This document shows, one piece after another, positions 47,798-60,903 of a stretch of DNA of 64,000 nt (its first letter is position 1; each line of letters opens with the position of its first letter). This DNA comes from Devosia indica. Its GTDB lineage: Bacteria > Pseudomonadota > Alphaproteobacteria > Rhizobiales > Devosiaceae. The translations under genes were made by a program, and so were the position numbers. The notes beneath the pieces were generated by a model. That model ran no database searches. It was not told the origin of the DNA and saw only the letters and a program-made list of their open reading frames with translations. The stretch spans positions 62,001-126,000 of the forward strand of contig NZ_PYVZ01000011.1 in NCBI RefSeq assembly GCF_003056405.1. Direction: 5' to 3'.

Positions 47798-48580
47798 ATG
47801 GCCGAACTGACGTTGCGCAAGGCCGATCAGCCGCAGAAGGGCAAGACCTGGCCCAAGCCGGAAGGGGCGACGCGCCTGCGCGAATTCCATATCTATCGCT
47901 ATGATCCGGACAAGGCGGACAATCCGCGGATCGACACCTATTTTGTCGACCTCGACAATTGCGGGCCGATGATCCTGGATGCCCTGCTCTACATCAAGAA
48001 CAACACCGACCCGACCCTGACGCTCAGGCGCTCTTGCCGCGAGGGCATTTGCGGGTCCTGCTCGATGAATATCAACGGGCTCAACACCCTGGCCTGCACC
48101 AAGGGCATGGACGACAGCTCCGGCCCGATCAAGATCTACCCGCTGCCGCATATGCCGGTGGTCAAGGACCTGGTGCCGGACCTGACCAATTTCTATGCCC
48201 AGCACCGGGCCATAGAGCCCTGGCTCAAGACCACCTCGCCCACGCCGGAAAAGGAATGGACACAGTCGGTCGAAAACCGCGCCAAGCTCGACGGGCTCTA
48301 TGAGTGCATTTTGTGCGCCTGCTGCTCGACCTCCTGCCCGTCCTATTGGTGGAATGGCGAGAAATATCTGGGCCCCGCGGCGTTGCTGCAGGCCTATCGC
48401 TGGCTGATCGACAGCCGTGATGAAACCCAGCCCGAACGTCTCGACAACCTCGAAGACCCTTTCAAGCTCTATCGCTGCCACACCATCATGAACTGTGCCA
48501 AGGTCTGCCCCAAGGGGCTGAACCCGGCCAAGGCGATTGCACAGATCAAGAAGATGATGGTGGAGCGCAAGGCTGCCTGA
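47798..48580 (+). CDS. sdhB: succinate dehydrogenase iron-sulfur subunit
   Basis: 260 residues. The 2Fe-2S ligands lie in [13 protein letters not shown] plus TLAC; the 4Fe-4S and 3Fe-4S ligands in [16 protein letters not shown] and [14 protein letters not shown]. It passes electrons from SdhA to ubiquinone. It ends the operon, with a strong terminator after it. Confidence 0.97.
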   Translation: MAELTLRKADQPQKGKTWPKPEGATRLREFHIYRYDPDKADNPRIDTYFVDLDNCGPMILDALLYIKNNTDPTLTLRRSCREGICGSCSMNINGLNTLACTKGMDDSSGPIKIYPLPHMPVVKDLVPDLTNFYAQHRAIEPWLKTTSPTPEKEWTQSVENRAKLDGLYECILCACCSTSCPSYWWNGEKYLGPAALLQAYRWLIDSRDETQPERLDNLEDPFKLYRCHTIMNCAKVCPKGLNPAKAIAQIKKMMVERKAA

Positions 48581-48604
48581 TCGGCCGACCAGCGCTGACA
48601 CAAG

Positions 48605-48633
48605 AAACGGCGGGGTTCAGCCCCGCCGTTTTT
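48605..48633 (+). terminator. intrinsic terminator of the sdh operon
   Basis: AAACGGCGGGG (48605-48615) and CCCCGCCGTTT (48621-48631) form a perfect 11-bp stem with a 5-nt loop, followed by two further T. It can also serve the convergent six-repeat gene. Confidence 0.9.
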
Positions 48634-48654
48634 GCATTCAGTGGCTTGATTGCC

Positions 48655-49941
48655 TTAGCGCAGCGTGATCTTGCCGGCCTCGAACAGGGCCCGGCAATCG
48701 GCGGCGTCGCGTTCGCTGTCGCTGTCGAGCAGCGTTGTCGCCGTGCCCGGACCTTCAAAGCGCGGATCATCGCAAATGTCGTCATCGGCATAGGACGAGC
48801 TGTTGTCGCCAAACACCACGCCACTGCTGTCATAGGGGGCGCCAAGCACATAGTCGGGCATATAGACCGGCTTGATGGAAACCTCGCCATTGGCTTCAAG
48901 GTTCTGGCAGTCGGTGGCATCGGCCATCACGTCGGTGCTGGACAGCTTCTTGGCCATGCCAGGGCCGGTGAAGCGCCAGTCATCGCATTGGCCGTCATTG
49001 GCCCATTCGGAGGTATCCGAACCATAGTCGAAGGCACCGACCGCGCCGGCGGTGGATTTCAGCGTGGCGGTGCCGGCCAGGAACGCGGCGCGGCAATCGC
49101 TGGCATCATGCAGGCGGTCGGCATCGATCGGGTCGGTGACCACGCCAGGGCCGGTGAAGTCGGGGTCGTCGCATTCCCCGTCATTGGCCCAGGTGCCGCT
49201 ATCATCACCAAAATCGATGCGGGCGGCGATCTGTTCGAGCATGCTGGCCGGAACCGTGGTGACCGGTGCGGTGACCGGAGGGGCATCGGGGTCGACCAGG
49301 GTGATGGTGCCATCTTCATAGGCCTGTCGGCAGTCTGTGGCGTCGCGCAGGATGTTGGTGTCTGAGAGCTCGCTGGCCATGCCATCTCCGGCAAAGCGCG
49401 GATCGTCGCATTCCAGATCGTTGGCCCATTCAGAGGTGTCATCGCCAAAGTCGATATCGCCGAGCATGGCCGGATCGCTTTCGCCCACCAGGGTGATGTT
49501 GCCTGCCTCATAGGCGGCGCGGCAGTCCGTGGCGTCGCGTCCGATATCGATGTCTTCGAGCTCGATGGCCATGGCTGAGCCGGCAAAGCGCGGGTCGTCG
49601 CACTCGCCATCCCTGGCCCAATCGGACGTATCATCGCCAAAGTCGATGGCGGAGATATCGGCACTGTCGCCGGTGTCCGGCGCGGTCAGGGTGATGGAGC
49701 CGGCCTCGAACAAGGTCCGGCAGTCGGTGGCATCGCGCGCGAGGTCTGCGTCGACCAGTTCGCTGGCCATCCCCTCGCCGGCAAAGCGCGGATCGTCGCA
49801 TTCGCCATCATTGGCCCATTGTGAGCTGTCGTCGCCGAAGTCGATATCGCCGGCCGATTGCGCAAAGGCCGGCGCTGGCAGGCCCGCAACCAGGATCAGG
49901 ACCAGGCTGGACGCGGCCAACCCCTTGTTGATTGTGCGCAT
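48655..49941 (-). CDS. exported protein with six Cys-containing repeats
   Basis: 428 residues. Signal peptide to APAFAQS, then six tandem repeats of ~55-80 residues. Each opens I/VxFGDD(S/T)SxWANDGECDDPRF, spreads through G-x-G-M-A, a D-x-D-x-x-x-DATDC block, and closes G-x-I-T-L. Every unit has two Cys (ECDD and TDC), suggesting one disulfide per unit, and many Asp, suggesting metal binding. Repeats 4-6 are more diverged than 1-3. I recall similar repeats in alphaproteobacterial envelope proteins but no assigned function. ATG at 49941. Confidence 0.75.
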   Translation of the reverse strand: MRTINKGLAASSLVLILVAGLPAPAFAQSAGDIDFGDDSSQWANDGECDDPRFAGEGMASELVDADLARDATDCRTLFEAGSITLTAPDTGDSADISAIDFGDDTSDWARDGECDDPRFAGSAMAIELEDIDIGRDATDCRAAYEAGNITLVGESDPAMLGDIDFGDDTSEWANDLECDDPRFAGDGMASELSDTNILRDATDCRQAYEDGTITLVDPDAPPVTAPVTTVPASMLEQIAARIDFGDDSGTWANDGECDDPDFTGPGVVTDPIDADRLHDASDCRAAFLAGTATLKSTAGAVGAFDYGSDTSEWANDGQCDDWRFTGPGMAKKLSSTDVMADATDCQNLEANGEVSIKPVYMPDYVLGAPYDSSGVVFGDNSSSYADDDICDDPRFEGPGTATTLLDSDSERDAADCRALFEAGKITLR

Positions 49942-50014
49942 TGCTCGTTCTCCCTCAACGCGTTTGCCACCCTGTTGTGCGCACCTTAACGCGGCTTTGT
50001 GGCGGCCAGAAGTG

Positions 50015-50965
50015 CTAAAGCTCGGCCAGCCTGGCGCGATTGGCCGTTTCGCGCCGGGCGAACAGCCAGGAGCCGGCCAGCACCATGGCCGTGCCAGCAG
50101 CGTGGAACAGGGTGAATTCCTCGCCCAGGATGAAAACGGCCAGGACGATGGTGACGATCGGGCCGAATGAGGCGGTCGACGAGGTCGCGCGGGCGCCGAT
50201 GCGGGCAATGCCGGCATTGAGCAGGAAAGAGGGCAGGACAGTGCCGAAAATGCCCAGCATCAGACCGAGAAACCAAACCTCGGCATTGTAGTGGAAATAG
50301 CTTTGCGCCCCGTCGACCACCAGGCTCTGGCCAATGGCGAGCAAAGCGGCGGTCGACATGCCGATGCAGGTGAACAGGGCCGAGCCCAGAACCAGCATCT
50401 GCCGCTTGGCCAGGTGCTGGTAGAAAGCGAAGGTGATGGCCGATCCCAGCACCAGGGCGGTGCCAACAAACAGCCCTTCGGGCCGCACGGTGAGGTTCCA
50501 GGCAAAGATCACCAGCAGGCCGCCATAGCTCAGGCCCATGGCCGGCAGCAGGTTCCAGCTCATGCGGTCGCCAAAGAACAGCACGCCAAAGAGCAGCACG
50601 AAGAATGGATAGGTGAACAGCACCAGCCGCTCATACTGGGCGGTGACAAAGGCCAAACCAGCAAAATCGAGATAGCTGGCGACATAATAGCCCAATATGC
50701 CGACTGCCATGGTGGCGAGCAGGCGCTTAGGCGTGATCAGAGGCCGCAATTGCGGATTGCGCCGCAACAAAGAGAGCAGGATCACCAGATAGACCGGCAG
50801 GGCCACCAGCATGCGCAGGGCCAGCGTGGCCTCGGTCGAAACGCCCTGGGCGAAGGCGAGCTTGATGAAGATGCCCTTGGTGGAGAACAGGGCGGCCCCG
50901 ACAAAGGCCAGGCCATAGCCGATCGTGTCGATGGCAGGTGCGGTGCTGGTCGGTCCGGTGGGCAT
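50015..50965 (-). CDS. EamA/DMT superfamily transporter
   Basis: 316 residues, ten helices in two EamA repeats. ALFSTKGIFIKLAFAQGVS begins the first repeat. Substrate unknown. It lies 81 bp downstream of xerC in the same direction and is unlike the DMT protein at 38.3 kb. Confidence 0.87.
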   Translation of the reverse strand: MPTGPTSTAPAIDTIGYGLAFVGAALFSTKGIFIKLAFAQGVSTEATLALRMLVALPVYLVILLSLLRRNPQLRPLITPKRLLATMAVGILGYYVASYLDFAGLAFVTAQYERLVLFTYPFFVLLFGVLFFGDRMSWNLLPAMGLSYGGLLVIFAWNLTVRPEGLFVGTALVLGSAITFAFYQHLAKRQMLVLGSALFTCIGMSTAALLAIGQSLVVDGAQSYFHYNAEVWFLGLMLGIFGTVLPSFLLNAGIARIGARATSSTASFGPIVTIVLAVFILGEEFTLFHAAGTAMVLAGSWLFARRETANRARLAEL

Positions 50966-51046
50966 CGGAGAAAGTCCTTTGACCCAGCATTAGGCTGCGC
51001 CCCCGCGCTTTGAAAGCCGGATCGCGGCAAATCCGTCTACTCGGGT

Positions 51047-51976
51047 TCAGCCGCGCGGATGGGCCTTGGCATAGCTCTCGAGCAGGTGCTCGGTATCGAC
51101 GGCGGTGTAGATCTGGGTGGTGGAGAGACTGGCATGGCCCAGCAATTCCTGGATGGCGCGCAAATCGCCGCCCTTGCCCAGCAGGTGCGTGGCGAAGGAA
51201 TGCCGGAGCGCGTGGGGCGTGGCCGAGGGCGGCAGGCCCAGGGCCCCGCGCAACTGGGCCATGCGCAACTGGATCAGCCGGGGCGAGAGCACGCCGCCGC
51301 GCACGCCGCGGAACAGGGGCTCTTCCGGCCAAAGCTTGAACGGCGCCAGCGAGAGGTAGCTGTCGATGGCCTGCCGGACCGGGGCGATCAGCGGTACCAT
51401 GCGCACCTTGCCGCCCTTGCCGGTGACCCGAAGCGTATCGGCTTCCAGATCCGCCTTGGTCAGCGCCAGCGCTTCGGAAATACGCAGGCCTGCGCCATAG
51501 CAAAGCGAAATGACGGCCATGTCGCGCGCTGCAACCCAGGGGCGGTCTTCGATCTCGTCGGTGGTGGCAATGGTCTTTTTTGCTTCCACCACGCTCAAGG
51601 CCTTGGGCAGGGAGCGCGGGATTTTCGGGGTACGAATGACATTGAGCGCGTCACTGGCCAGTGTGCCCTCGCGCTCGAGAAAACCGAAAAAGCTCTTGAG
51701 GGCCGAGAGTACGCGCGCCAGGGAGCGCGAGCCCAGGCTTTCGCTGCGGCGTTTGGCCATGAAGGCGCGAATATCGGCGCCGCGTAGCGTCTTGAGAGAA
51801 TCAAGTGTCACCGGCCCGCCCATATGGCCGGAGAGAAAGCCCATGAACTGGCCCAGATCCCGGCCATAGGCCTCAAGCGTCTTGGGCGCCAGACGCCGCA
51901 CCGACCCCAATTCGCGCAGCCAGGCGTCGATACGGGCGCGGACAAATTCATCGGTGGCAAAGGCGCTGTCGGTCAT
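51047..51976 (-). CDS. xerC: tyrosine recombinase XerC-like
   Basis: 309 residues. SAM-like N-terminal core-binding domain, then the catalytic domain with Arg in GAGLRISEAL, Lys in GKGGKVR, His-x-x-Arg in HALRHSFATHL, His in LLGHASLSTTQIY and the Tyr nucleophile there. It resolves chromosome dimers at dif with XerD. The xerC rather than xerD call rests mainly on the priA neighbour, which I recall as usual in the order. Confidence 0.85.
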   Translation of the reverse strand: MTDSAFATDEFVRARIDAWLRELGSVRRLAPKTLEAYGRDLGQFMGFLSGHMGGPVTLDSLKTLRGADIRAFMAKRRSESLGSRSLARVLSALKSFFGFLEREGTLASDALNVIRTPKIPRSLPKALSVVEAKKTIATTDEIEDRPWVAARDMAVISLCYGAGLRISEALALTKADLEADTLRVTGKGGKVRMVPLIAPVRQAIDSYLSLAPFKLWPEEPLFRGVRGGVLSPRLIQLRMAQLRGALGLPPSATPHALRHSFATHLLGKGGDLRAIQELLGHASLSTTQIYTAVDTEHLLESYAKAHPRG

Positions 51977-52025
51977 ACAGGCCAGACTGCGCCAGTCATG
52001 GTGAATGCCGGCTCAATATTCATGG

Positions 52026-52040
52026 TAAACCTGGACTTAA
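52026..52040. promoter_or_regulatory. CtrA-like site between xerC and the omptin gene
   Basis: TAAA-N7-TTAA(CC), one mismatch from TTAA-N7-TTAA. It is 43 bp before the omptin start and 49 bp from the xerC start. Confidence 0.4.
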
Positions 52041-52083
52041 CCTTGATAGCAATATTGTAGCGCGCAAAGACAGGAGGATTGCC

Positions 52084-53085
52084 ATGGGTGCGCGTCTTTA
52101 TCTCGGTGTCCTCGTTGCTGCAGTCATGGCCGCTCCCGCGAGCGCCGTGGATCTGGGATTTTACGATCCCCAGTTCTCTGGCGGGTCTGGCATGCCGCTT
52201 CACGGTGCAAAGTCGGTGTCGGCCGAATCAGTGGATGGCACCCTGCGGCTTCGGGCCAGTCTGGGCGCGACCTATCTTGAGGGCAATGAATTCGTCTATG
52301 CAGGTGACTACCGGGTCAGCAAGCTGATCTGGCAGACCACGGCGCCGATCCTGCGTGGCAGTGTTTCAGCCGATCTGGGGCATGGCATCAGCATTTCAGC
52401 GGAGGGGAGCGCTGCCATACGGGGAAACTCCCACATGGTGGATTATGACTGGCTTGCAGGTGACGACACTTTCGAAAACTGGACGCACCGGTCCGAGCAT
52501 CCCGATACCCATCTCGCCCATTTCTGGACGGGTTCGGCCAGCATTGGCTACGAACTTGCCAATGTCCAGGATGCGGTCATCCGCATGCATGGCGGCTTTC
52601 AATATACCGATGTGAAGTGGGACGCCTTTGGCGGCTCATATGTTTACAGCACCAGCGGGACCTTGCGCGACGACATCGGCAATTTTGCTGATGGGGCGCC
52701 GGCCATTTCCTATCGGCAGCAAATGCCTGAGGTCTTTGTCGGCGTCGATGGCGAACAATATTATGGCAAGCTTCGCGTCGGCGGCCTGATGCGAGCCGGC
52801 CTGGTGGTGGGGGCGGTTGCCACGGACGACCACTGGATGCGCGATCTGCGCTTCACCGACACACTCTATGTCCAGCCTTCCGTGGAACTGGGCCTGGACG
52901 CAGGCTATGCACTCGGGCCAATGGCCGAGTTGACCCTGGCCGGGCGGTTCAAGCACATGTTCGAGCAGCGCGGCGATACCGCGATCTACAATACCGTTGC
53001 AGGCACGACCGCCCATTCCAGCAATGGTGCGGCGGCCTCCTTTACCCAACTCGACATCTCCGCCGGCCTGCGCGCGCGTTTCTGA
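52084..53085 (+). CDS. omptin family outer-membrane protease
   Basis: 333 residues. Signal peptide to PASAVD, then a ten-stranded barrel ending in Phe. The four omptin catalytic residues are present: Asp120 and Asp122 in MVDYDW (OmpT Asp83/Asp85), Asp248 and His250 in TDDHW (Asp210/His212). WTHRSEHPDTHL and GGSYVYSTSGTLRDDIG parallel OmpT. Omptins cleave between basic residues on the cell surface and need LPS. Perfect AGGAGG before ATG 52084. Confidence 0.9.
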   Translation: MGARLYLGVLVAAVMAAPASAVDLGFYDPQFSGGSGMPLHGAKSVSAESVDGTLRLRASLGATYLEGNEFVYAGDYRVSKLIWQTTAPILRGSVSADLGHGISISAEGSAAIRGNSHMVDYDWLAGDDTFENWTHRSEHPDTHLAHFWTGSASIGYELANVQDAVIRMHGGFQYTDVKWDAFGGSYVYSTSGTLRDDIGNFADGAPAISYRQQMPEVFVGVDGEQYYGKLRVGGLMRAGLVVGAVATDDHWMRDLRFTDTLYVQPSVELGLDAGYALGPMAELTLAGRFKHMFEQRGDTAIYNTVAGTTAHSSNGAAASFTQLDISAGLRARF

Positions 53086-53164
53086 GACCGGATCCTGACG
53101 GTTTGGCTTTGGCCGAATCGGCTCCTGCCCCTATCTATGGGCCAGGAGAACGGAACGCGCACAA

Positions 53165-55333
53165 ATGATCGATCGTCCGGATATAGTCGCAGTGATGGTG
53201 GGGGTGGCCGTGGAGGGCCCCTATAGCTATCGCGTGCCCGAAGGGATGAGCGTTGAGCGCGGCTCCATCGTGGCCGTGCCGCTGGGCCCGCGGCTGATCC
53301 TGGGGGTGGTCTGGGGACCGCCCAAGGACATGATTGCCCATAACCGGTTGCGCGAGATTGCCCAGGCCTATGATGTGCCGCCGCTGTCCGAAGAGCTGCT
53401 CAAACTGGTCGATTGGGTGGCGCGCTATACGCTGACGGCACCGGGGCAGGTGTTGCGCGGGGTGTTGCGCTCGCCCGAGGCGCTTGATCAACCCAAGCCG
53501 GTGATCGCCTATCGGCGCACCGGGCATGAGCCGGAAAAGCTGACACCGGCACGCCTGCGCGTGCTCGATTGCCTGGTGGATGACATGGCCTGGCCCAAGC
53601 CGGCGCTGGTCGGGGCCAGCGGGGTGTCCAGTTCGGTGATCGATGGGCTGGCGCGGGCCGGGGCCGTCGAGAAGATCGAGATGCCGCCGCCACCTGTGGT
53701 GATGCCGCCGGATCCGGACGACAATCCGGCGCAGCTCAACCCTGAACAGCAAAAGGCGCTCGACCAGATCCTGGGGCTCGATGCGCATGCATTCGGGGTG
53801 GCGCTGCTTGATGGGGTGACCGGGGGCGGCAAGACCGAAGTGTTTTTCGAGGCGGTGGCCGATACGCTCCGCGCCGGGCGGCAGGCGCTGGTGCTGCTGC
53901 CCGAGATTGCCCTTACCAACACCTTTATTGACCGCTTCACCCGGCGCTTCGGGACGAAGCCGGCTGAATGGCATTCGGACATGACCCCGGCACAGCGGGC
54001 CAAGGTGTGGCGCGGGGTGCTCGATGGCACCGTGCGGGCCGTCGTGGGCGCACGTTCGGCGTTGTTCCTGCCGTTCCGCGAACTGGGGCTGATGGTGCTC
54101 GATGAGGAGCATGATGGCGCCTATAAGCAATCGGACGGCTTTACCTATCACGCGCGCGACATGGCCATCGTGCGGGCCAATCTGGCGAAGGCCCGGGTGG
54201 TGCTGTCTTCGGCCACCCCATCGGTGGAATCGCGCAACAATGCCAATCACGGGCGCTATGCCCATGTGACACTGGAAGCCCGGTTTGCCGAAGCGGCCAT
54301 GCCTGATGTGACGGCCATCGACATGCGTACCGACGGGCCGGAAAAGGGCGAGTGGATTGCGCCTGCCCTGGCAAGGGAAGTGTTTGCGGCGCTCGACCGG
54401 GGTGAGCAGGCATTATTGTTTCTCAATCGGCGGGGTTATGCACCACTGACTTTGTGCCGCTCCTGCGGGCATCAATATCAATGCCCGGACTGTTCGAGCT
54501 GGATGGTGGAGCATCGGTTTCGCGGCGTCTTGATGTGCCACCATTGCGGGCACGAAATGCGCACGCCCAAGGTGTGTGGGGAATGTGGGGATGCCGAGAG
54601 CCTGGTCGCGGTGGGGCCGGGTGTCGAGCGGGTTGCCGAAGAGGCGGCGGCGCGTTTTCCCGATGCGCGGCGCGTGCTGCTTTCCACCGATATGGGCAGC
54701 CACGCCCAGTTGCGCGAGCGGTTTTCGGAAATCGAGCGGGGCGAGTATGACCTGATCATTGGCACCCAGCTCGTCTCCAAGGGTCATCATTTCGAAAAGC
54801 TCTCGGTGGTGGGTGTGCTCGATGCCGATCTGGGGCTGGCGCATGGCGATCCGCGCGCTGCGGAGAAGACGTTTCAGATTTTGACGCAGGTGGCCGGGCG
54901 CGCCGGGCGCGCCTCGCGGCACGGCAAGGCGTTCCTGCAGACCTATCATCCCGACCATCCTGTGATGAAGGCGATGGTGTCCGGCGACCGCGAAGCGTTT
55001 TACGCCCAGGAATTGCTGGCACGCGAGGCCGGTGGCATGCCTCCGTTCGGGCGGCTGGCGGCGCTGATCGTGTCGGCCAATGAACAGCAGACGGCGATGG
55101 CCTATGCGCGGACCCTGCTATCGGCCGCTCCGATGGCCGAGGGGGTGCGGCTGTTCGGGCCCGCGGATGCGCCCGTGGCCATGATCAGGGGACGGCATCG
55201 CGTGCGGCTCCTGGCCCAGTCAGGCAAGGATTTTGATCTTTCGGGCTATGTGCGGTTCTGGCTGAACAACGCCGATAAGCCCAAGGGGGATCTGAAAATA
55301 CAGGTCGATATCGACCCGATGAGCTTTATGTAG
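53165..55333 (+). CDS. priA: primosomal replication protein N' (PriA helicase)
   Basis: 722 residues. N-terminal 3'-DNA-binding domain, Walker A GVTGGGKTEV, DEEHDGAYKQ helicase motif II, and the zinc module CRSCGHQYQCPDC ... CHHCGHEMRTPKVCGEC with eight Cys. It restarts stalled forks by loading DnaB. ATG at 53165. Confidence 0.95.
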   Translation: MIDRPDIVAVMVGVAVEGPYSYRVPEGMSVERGSIVAVPLGPRLILGVVWGPPKDMIAHNRLREIAQAYDVPPLSEELLKLVDWVARYTLTAPGQVLRGVLRSPEALDQPKPVIAYRRTGHEPEKLTPARLRVLDCLVDDMAWPKPALVGASGVSSSVIDGLARAGAVEKIEMPPPPVVMPPDPDDNPAQLNPEQQKALDQILGLDAHAFGVALLDGVTGGGKTEVFFEAVADTLRAGRQALVLLPEIALTNTFIDRFTRRFGTKPAEWHSDMTPAQRAKVWRGVLDGTVRAVVGARSALFLPFRELGLMVLDEEHDGAYKQSDGFTYHARDMAIVRANLAKARVVLSSATPSVESRNNANHGRYAHVTLEARFAEAAMPDVTAIDMRTDGPEKGEWIAPALAREVFAALDRGEQALLFLNRRGYAPLTLCRSCGHQYQCPDCSSWMVEHRFRGVLMCHHCGHEMRTPKVCGECGDAESLVAVGPGVERVAEEAAARFPDARRVLLSTDMGSHAQLRERFSEIERGEYDLIIGTQLVSKGHHFEKLSVVGVLDADLGLAHGDPRAAEKTFQILTQVAGRAGRASRHGKAFLQTYHPDHPVMKAMVSGDREAFYAQELLAREAGGMPPFGRLAALIVSANEQQTAMAYARTLLSAAPMAEGVRLFGPADAPVAMIRGRHRVRLLAQSGKDFDLSGYVRFWLNNADKPKGDLKIQVDIDPMSFM

Positions 55334-55713
55334 TGTCGAGCTGGGGGCCACGTTCCCGCCATTCGAGCGTAGCTCTCATGGCCTTCTCGGCTTGAAAGGC
55401 TCCCCCGGAGGCTTTCATCCATCGGACACGGCCATAGCCACTCAGCCACAGGCTTCGTGGCCTCCTCACCTCAAATCGCGCCACTGGCCCGATTTGCCCT
55501 TCGGGACAACTCGGAGAGTGCGACACTTTCGACATGGTCGAATCCGTGCCCGGAGCCTTGCGTGGCGCGCGTGGCTTGTGATAGAGCGGGCGCGACTTTC
55601 AAGGGGTCCGGCTCGCGGCCCGTTTCCGAGCACGTCCAAGCGTTCATAAGCCGTCCGGGTTTCGGTCAACGAAGCCAAAAAAGAGGATCGGCCAACAAGA
55701 GGGTGAAGCGGCA
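55334..55713. other. intergenic region before atpH, 380 bp
   Basis: No credible gene; two in-frame open stretches lack family resemblance. It holds a hairpin GAAAGGCTCC/GGAGGCTTTC with one mismatch (55395-55417) and, closer to atpH, the candidate promoter at 55558-55586. Confidence 0.5.
55558..55586 (+). promoter_or_regulatory. candidate promoter of atpHAGDC
   Basis: TTGCGT (55558-55563), 17-nt spacer, ATAGAG (55581-55586). It would give a leader of about 120 nt before the TTG start of atpH. Confidence 0.4.
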
Positions 55714-57809
<2,096 letters not shown>

Positions 57810-57831
57810 GCCCTGAAGGAGACGACAGGCA

Positions 57832-58719
57832 ATGCCGTCGCTAAAGGACCTAAAAAACAGGATCGACTCGGTCAGATCGACCCAGAAGATCACCAAGGCC
57901 ATGCAGATGGTCGCGGCGGCAAAGCTCCGTCGCGCCCAGGAAGCAGCCGAGGCCGCTCGCCCCTATGCCGAGCGCATGGGCAAGGTCTTGGCCGCGCTTG
58001 GCGCAGTCTATGATGGACAGGAAAACGCCCCGGTGCTGCTTGGCGGCACGGGCAAGGATCAGGTGCATTTGCTGGTGGTTGCCACCGGTGAGCGCGGTCT
58101 GGCCGGCGGTTTCAACTCGTCGATCGCGCGCCTGGCCCGAGACCATGCCCAAAAGCTCATCGCCCAGGGCAAGACCGTCAAGTTCCTGACCGTGGGCCGC
58201 AAGGGCCACGATATCCTGCGCCGGCAATATCCGGAATTGATCGTGGACACGTTCAACTTCCGCGAAGTCAAGCAGGTGGGCTTCACCCAGGCCCAGCAGG
58301 TCGCCGACAAGGTGCTCGAGCTGTTTGCCGCCGGTGAGTTCGACGTCGCCACGCTGTTCTTTGCCAAGTTCGGTTCGGTGATCAGCCAGGTGCCGACGGC
58401 CCATCAGCTCATTCCGGCCAAGCTGGAAAAGGTCGAGGCCGAGGGTGACGTCAACACCCCCGCCGTGCCTTACGAATATGAGCCGAGCGAAGAAGCGATT
58501 GTCGAAGACCTGTTGCCGCGCAACATTTCCGTGCAGGTGCTGCGTGCCCTGCTCGAAAACAGCGCTTCGTTCTACGGTGCGCAGATGTCCGCGATGGACA
58601 ATGCGACCCGCAATGCCGGCGAAATGATCAACAAGCTGCAGCTGAGCTATAACCGCCAGCGGCAAGCCCAGATCACCAAAGAACTCATCGAAATCATCTC
58701 GGGCGCGGAAGCGCTCTAA
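57832..58719 (+). CDS. atpG: ATP synthase subunit gamma
   Basis: 295 residues. [24 protein letters not shown] and the C-terminal [22 protein letters not shown] are the coiled-coil signatures of the rotating shaft. GGAG before the ATG. Confidence 0.97.
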   Translation: MPSLKDLKNRIDSVRSTQKITKAMQMVAAAKLRRAQEAAEAARPYAERMGKVLAALGAVYDGQENAPVLLGGTGKDQVHLLVVATGERGLAGGFNSSIARLARDHAQKLIAQGKTVKFLTVGRKGHDILRRQYPELIVDTFNFREVKQVGFTQAQQVADKVLELFAAGEFDVATLFFAKFGSVISQVPTAHQLIPAKLEKVEAEGDVNTPAVPYEYEPSEEAIVEDLLPRNISVQVLRALLENSASFYGAQMSAMDNATRNAGEMINKLQLSYNRQRQAQITKELIEIISGAEAL

Positions 58720-60180
<1,461 letters not shown>

Positions 60181-60188
60181 TTGAGGCG

Positions 60189-60209
60189 CGGGGCCGCCTG
60201 GCGGCCCCG
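60189..60209 (+). repeat. atpD-atpC intercistronic hairpin
   Basis: CGGGGCCGC (60189-60197), loop CTG, GCGGCCCCG (60201-60209), 9 bp. No T-tract follows, so it is more likely an mRNA stability or expression-balancing element than a terminator. Confidence 0.5.
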
Positions 60210-60269
60210 GCACATCAGTTGTGATGGAGCTCGGCATCGCCCGGGCTCCACTGCCAAAGGACCAAGAGA

Positions 60270-60695
60270 ATGGCTGAAGGCCTCAAGATCGAGATCGTGT
60301 CGCCAGAGCGGCTGGTGCTCTCCGAAACCGTTGTGTCGGTCACCGTGCCGGGCACGGAAGGCTATTTCACGGTCATGGACGACCATGCGCCGTTCATGAC
60401 CACGCTCAAGCCCGGCTTCATCACCGTGACCAAGTCGGGGAGCGCGGCTGACGTCTATTTCGTCAAGGGCGGCTTTGCCGATGTGTCGGCCGCGGGGCTG
60501 ACTATCCTGGCCGAGCAGTCGGTGCCGTTCGCCGAGTTCGACCATGGCGATCTGCAGGCGCAGATCAAGGCGGCAGAGGAAGAGCTCAGCCGCGCGGCAA
60601 CGCCGGAAGACAAGTCCTATGCCCAGGAAGTGGTGTCGGCGCTTCTGAACCTGGCCATCGAATCCCAGCATATCGACGGCGCACACGTTCACTAA
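60270..60695 (+). CDS. atpC: ATP synthase subunit epsilon
   Basis: 141 residues. Beta-sandwich with KIEIVSPERLVLSETV and PGTEGYFTVMDDHAPFM, then a helical end. It regulates F1 rotation. 89 bp after atpD, the widest gap in the operon. Confidence 0.95.
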   Translation: MAEGLKIEIVSPERLVLSETVVSVTVPGTEGYFTVMDDHAPFMTTLKPGFITVTKSGSAADVYFVKGGFADVSAAGLTILAEQSVPFAEFDHGDLQAQIKAAEEELSRAATPEDKSYAQEVVSALLNLAIESQHIDGAHVH

Positions 60696-60723
60696 ACGGC
60701 TCACATCGAACGATAATTCCCAG

Positions 60724-60751
60724 GCTGTCCCAGATTTTGGGGCGGCTTTTT
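60724..60751 (+). terminator. intrinsic terminator of atpHAGDC
   Basis: GCTGTCCC (60724-60731) pairs with GGGGCGGC (60739-60746), with two G-U pairs, around a 7-nt loop; TTTTT follows. Confidence 0.75.
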
Positions 60752-60819
60752 GCATCTGAAATGAGCACTGCGCACAATCATTATGCAAGTCATTGATATG
60801 GCAGGAGTTTTTTCCGCCA

Positions 60820-60834
60820 TAAACCAGCGATTAA
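60820..60834. promoter_or_regulatory. CtrA-like site upstream of the PAS chemoreceptor
   Basis: TAAA-N7-TTAA(C), one mismatch from TTAA-N7-TTAA, 69 bp before the start codon. Confidence 0.4.
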
Positions 60835-60903
60835 CGCTTCGGGCGCACTCTTGCCGCCGATTGGTGGATGCCGGACAGAAGTCCGGTCTGCGGGGACGAG
60901 AAA

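Noticed and set aside
48655-49941. Six-repeat gene as a recent DNA-level repeat expansion
   Set aside because: The units differ clearly in sequence and length, so they are old protein repeats, not recent tandem copies.
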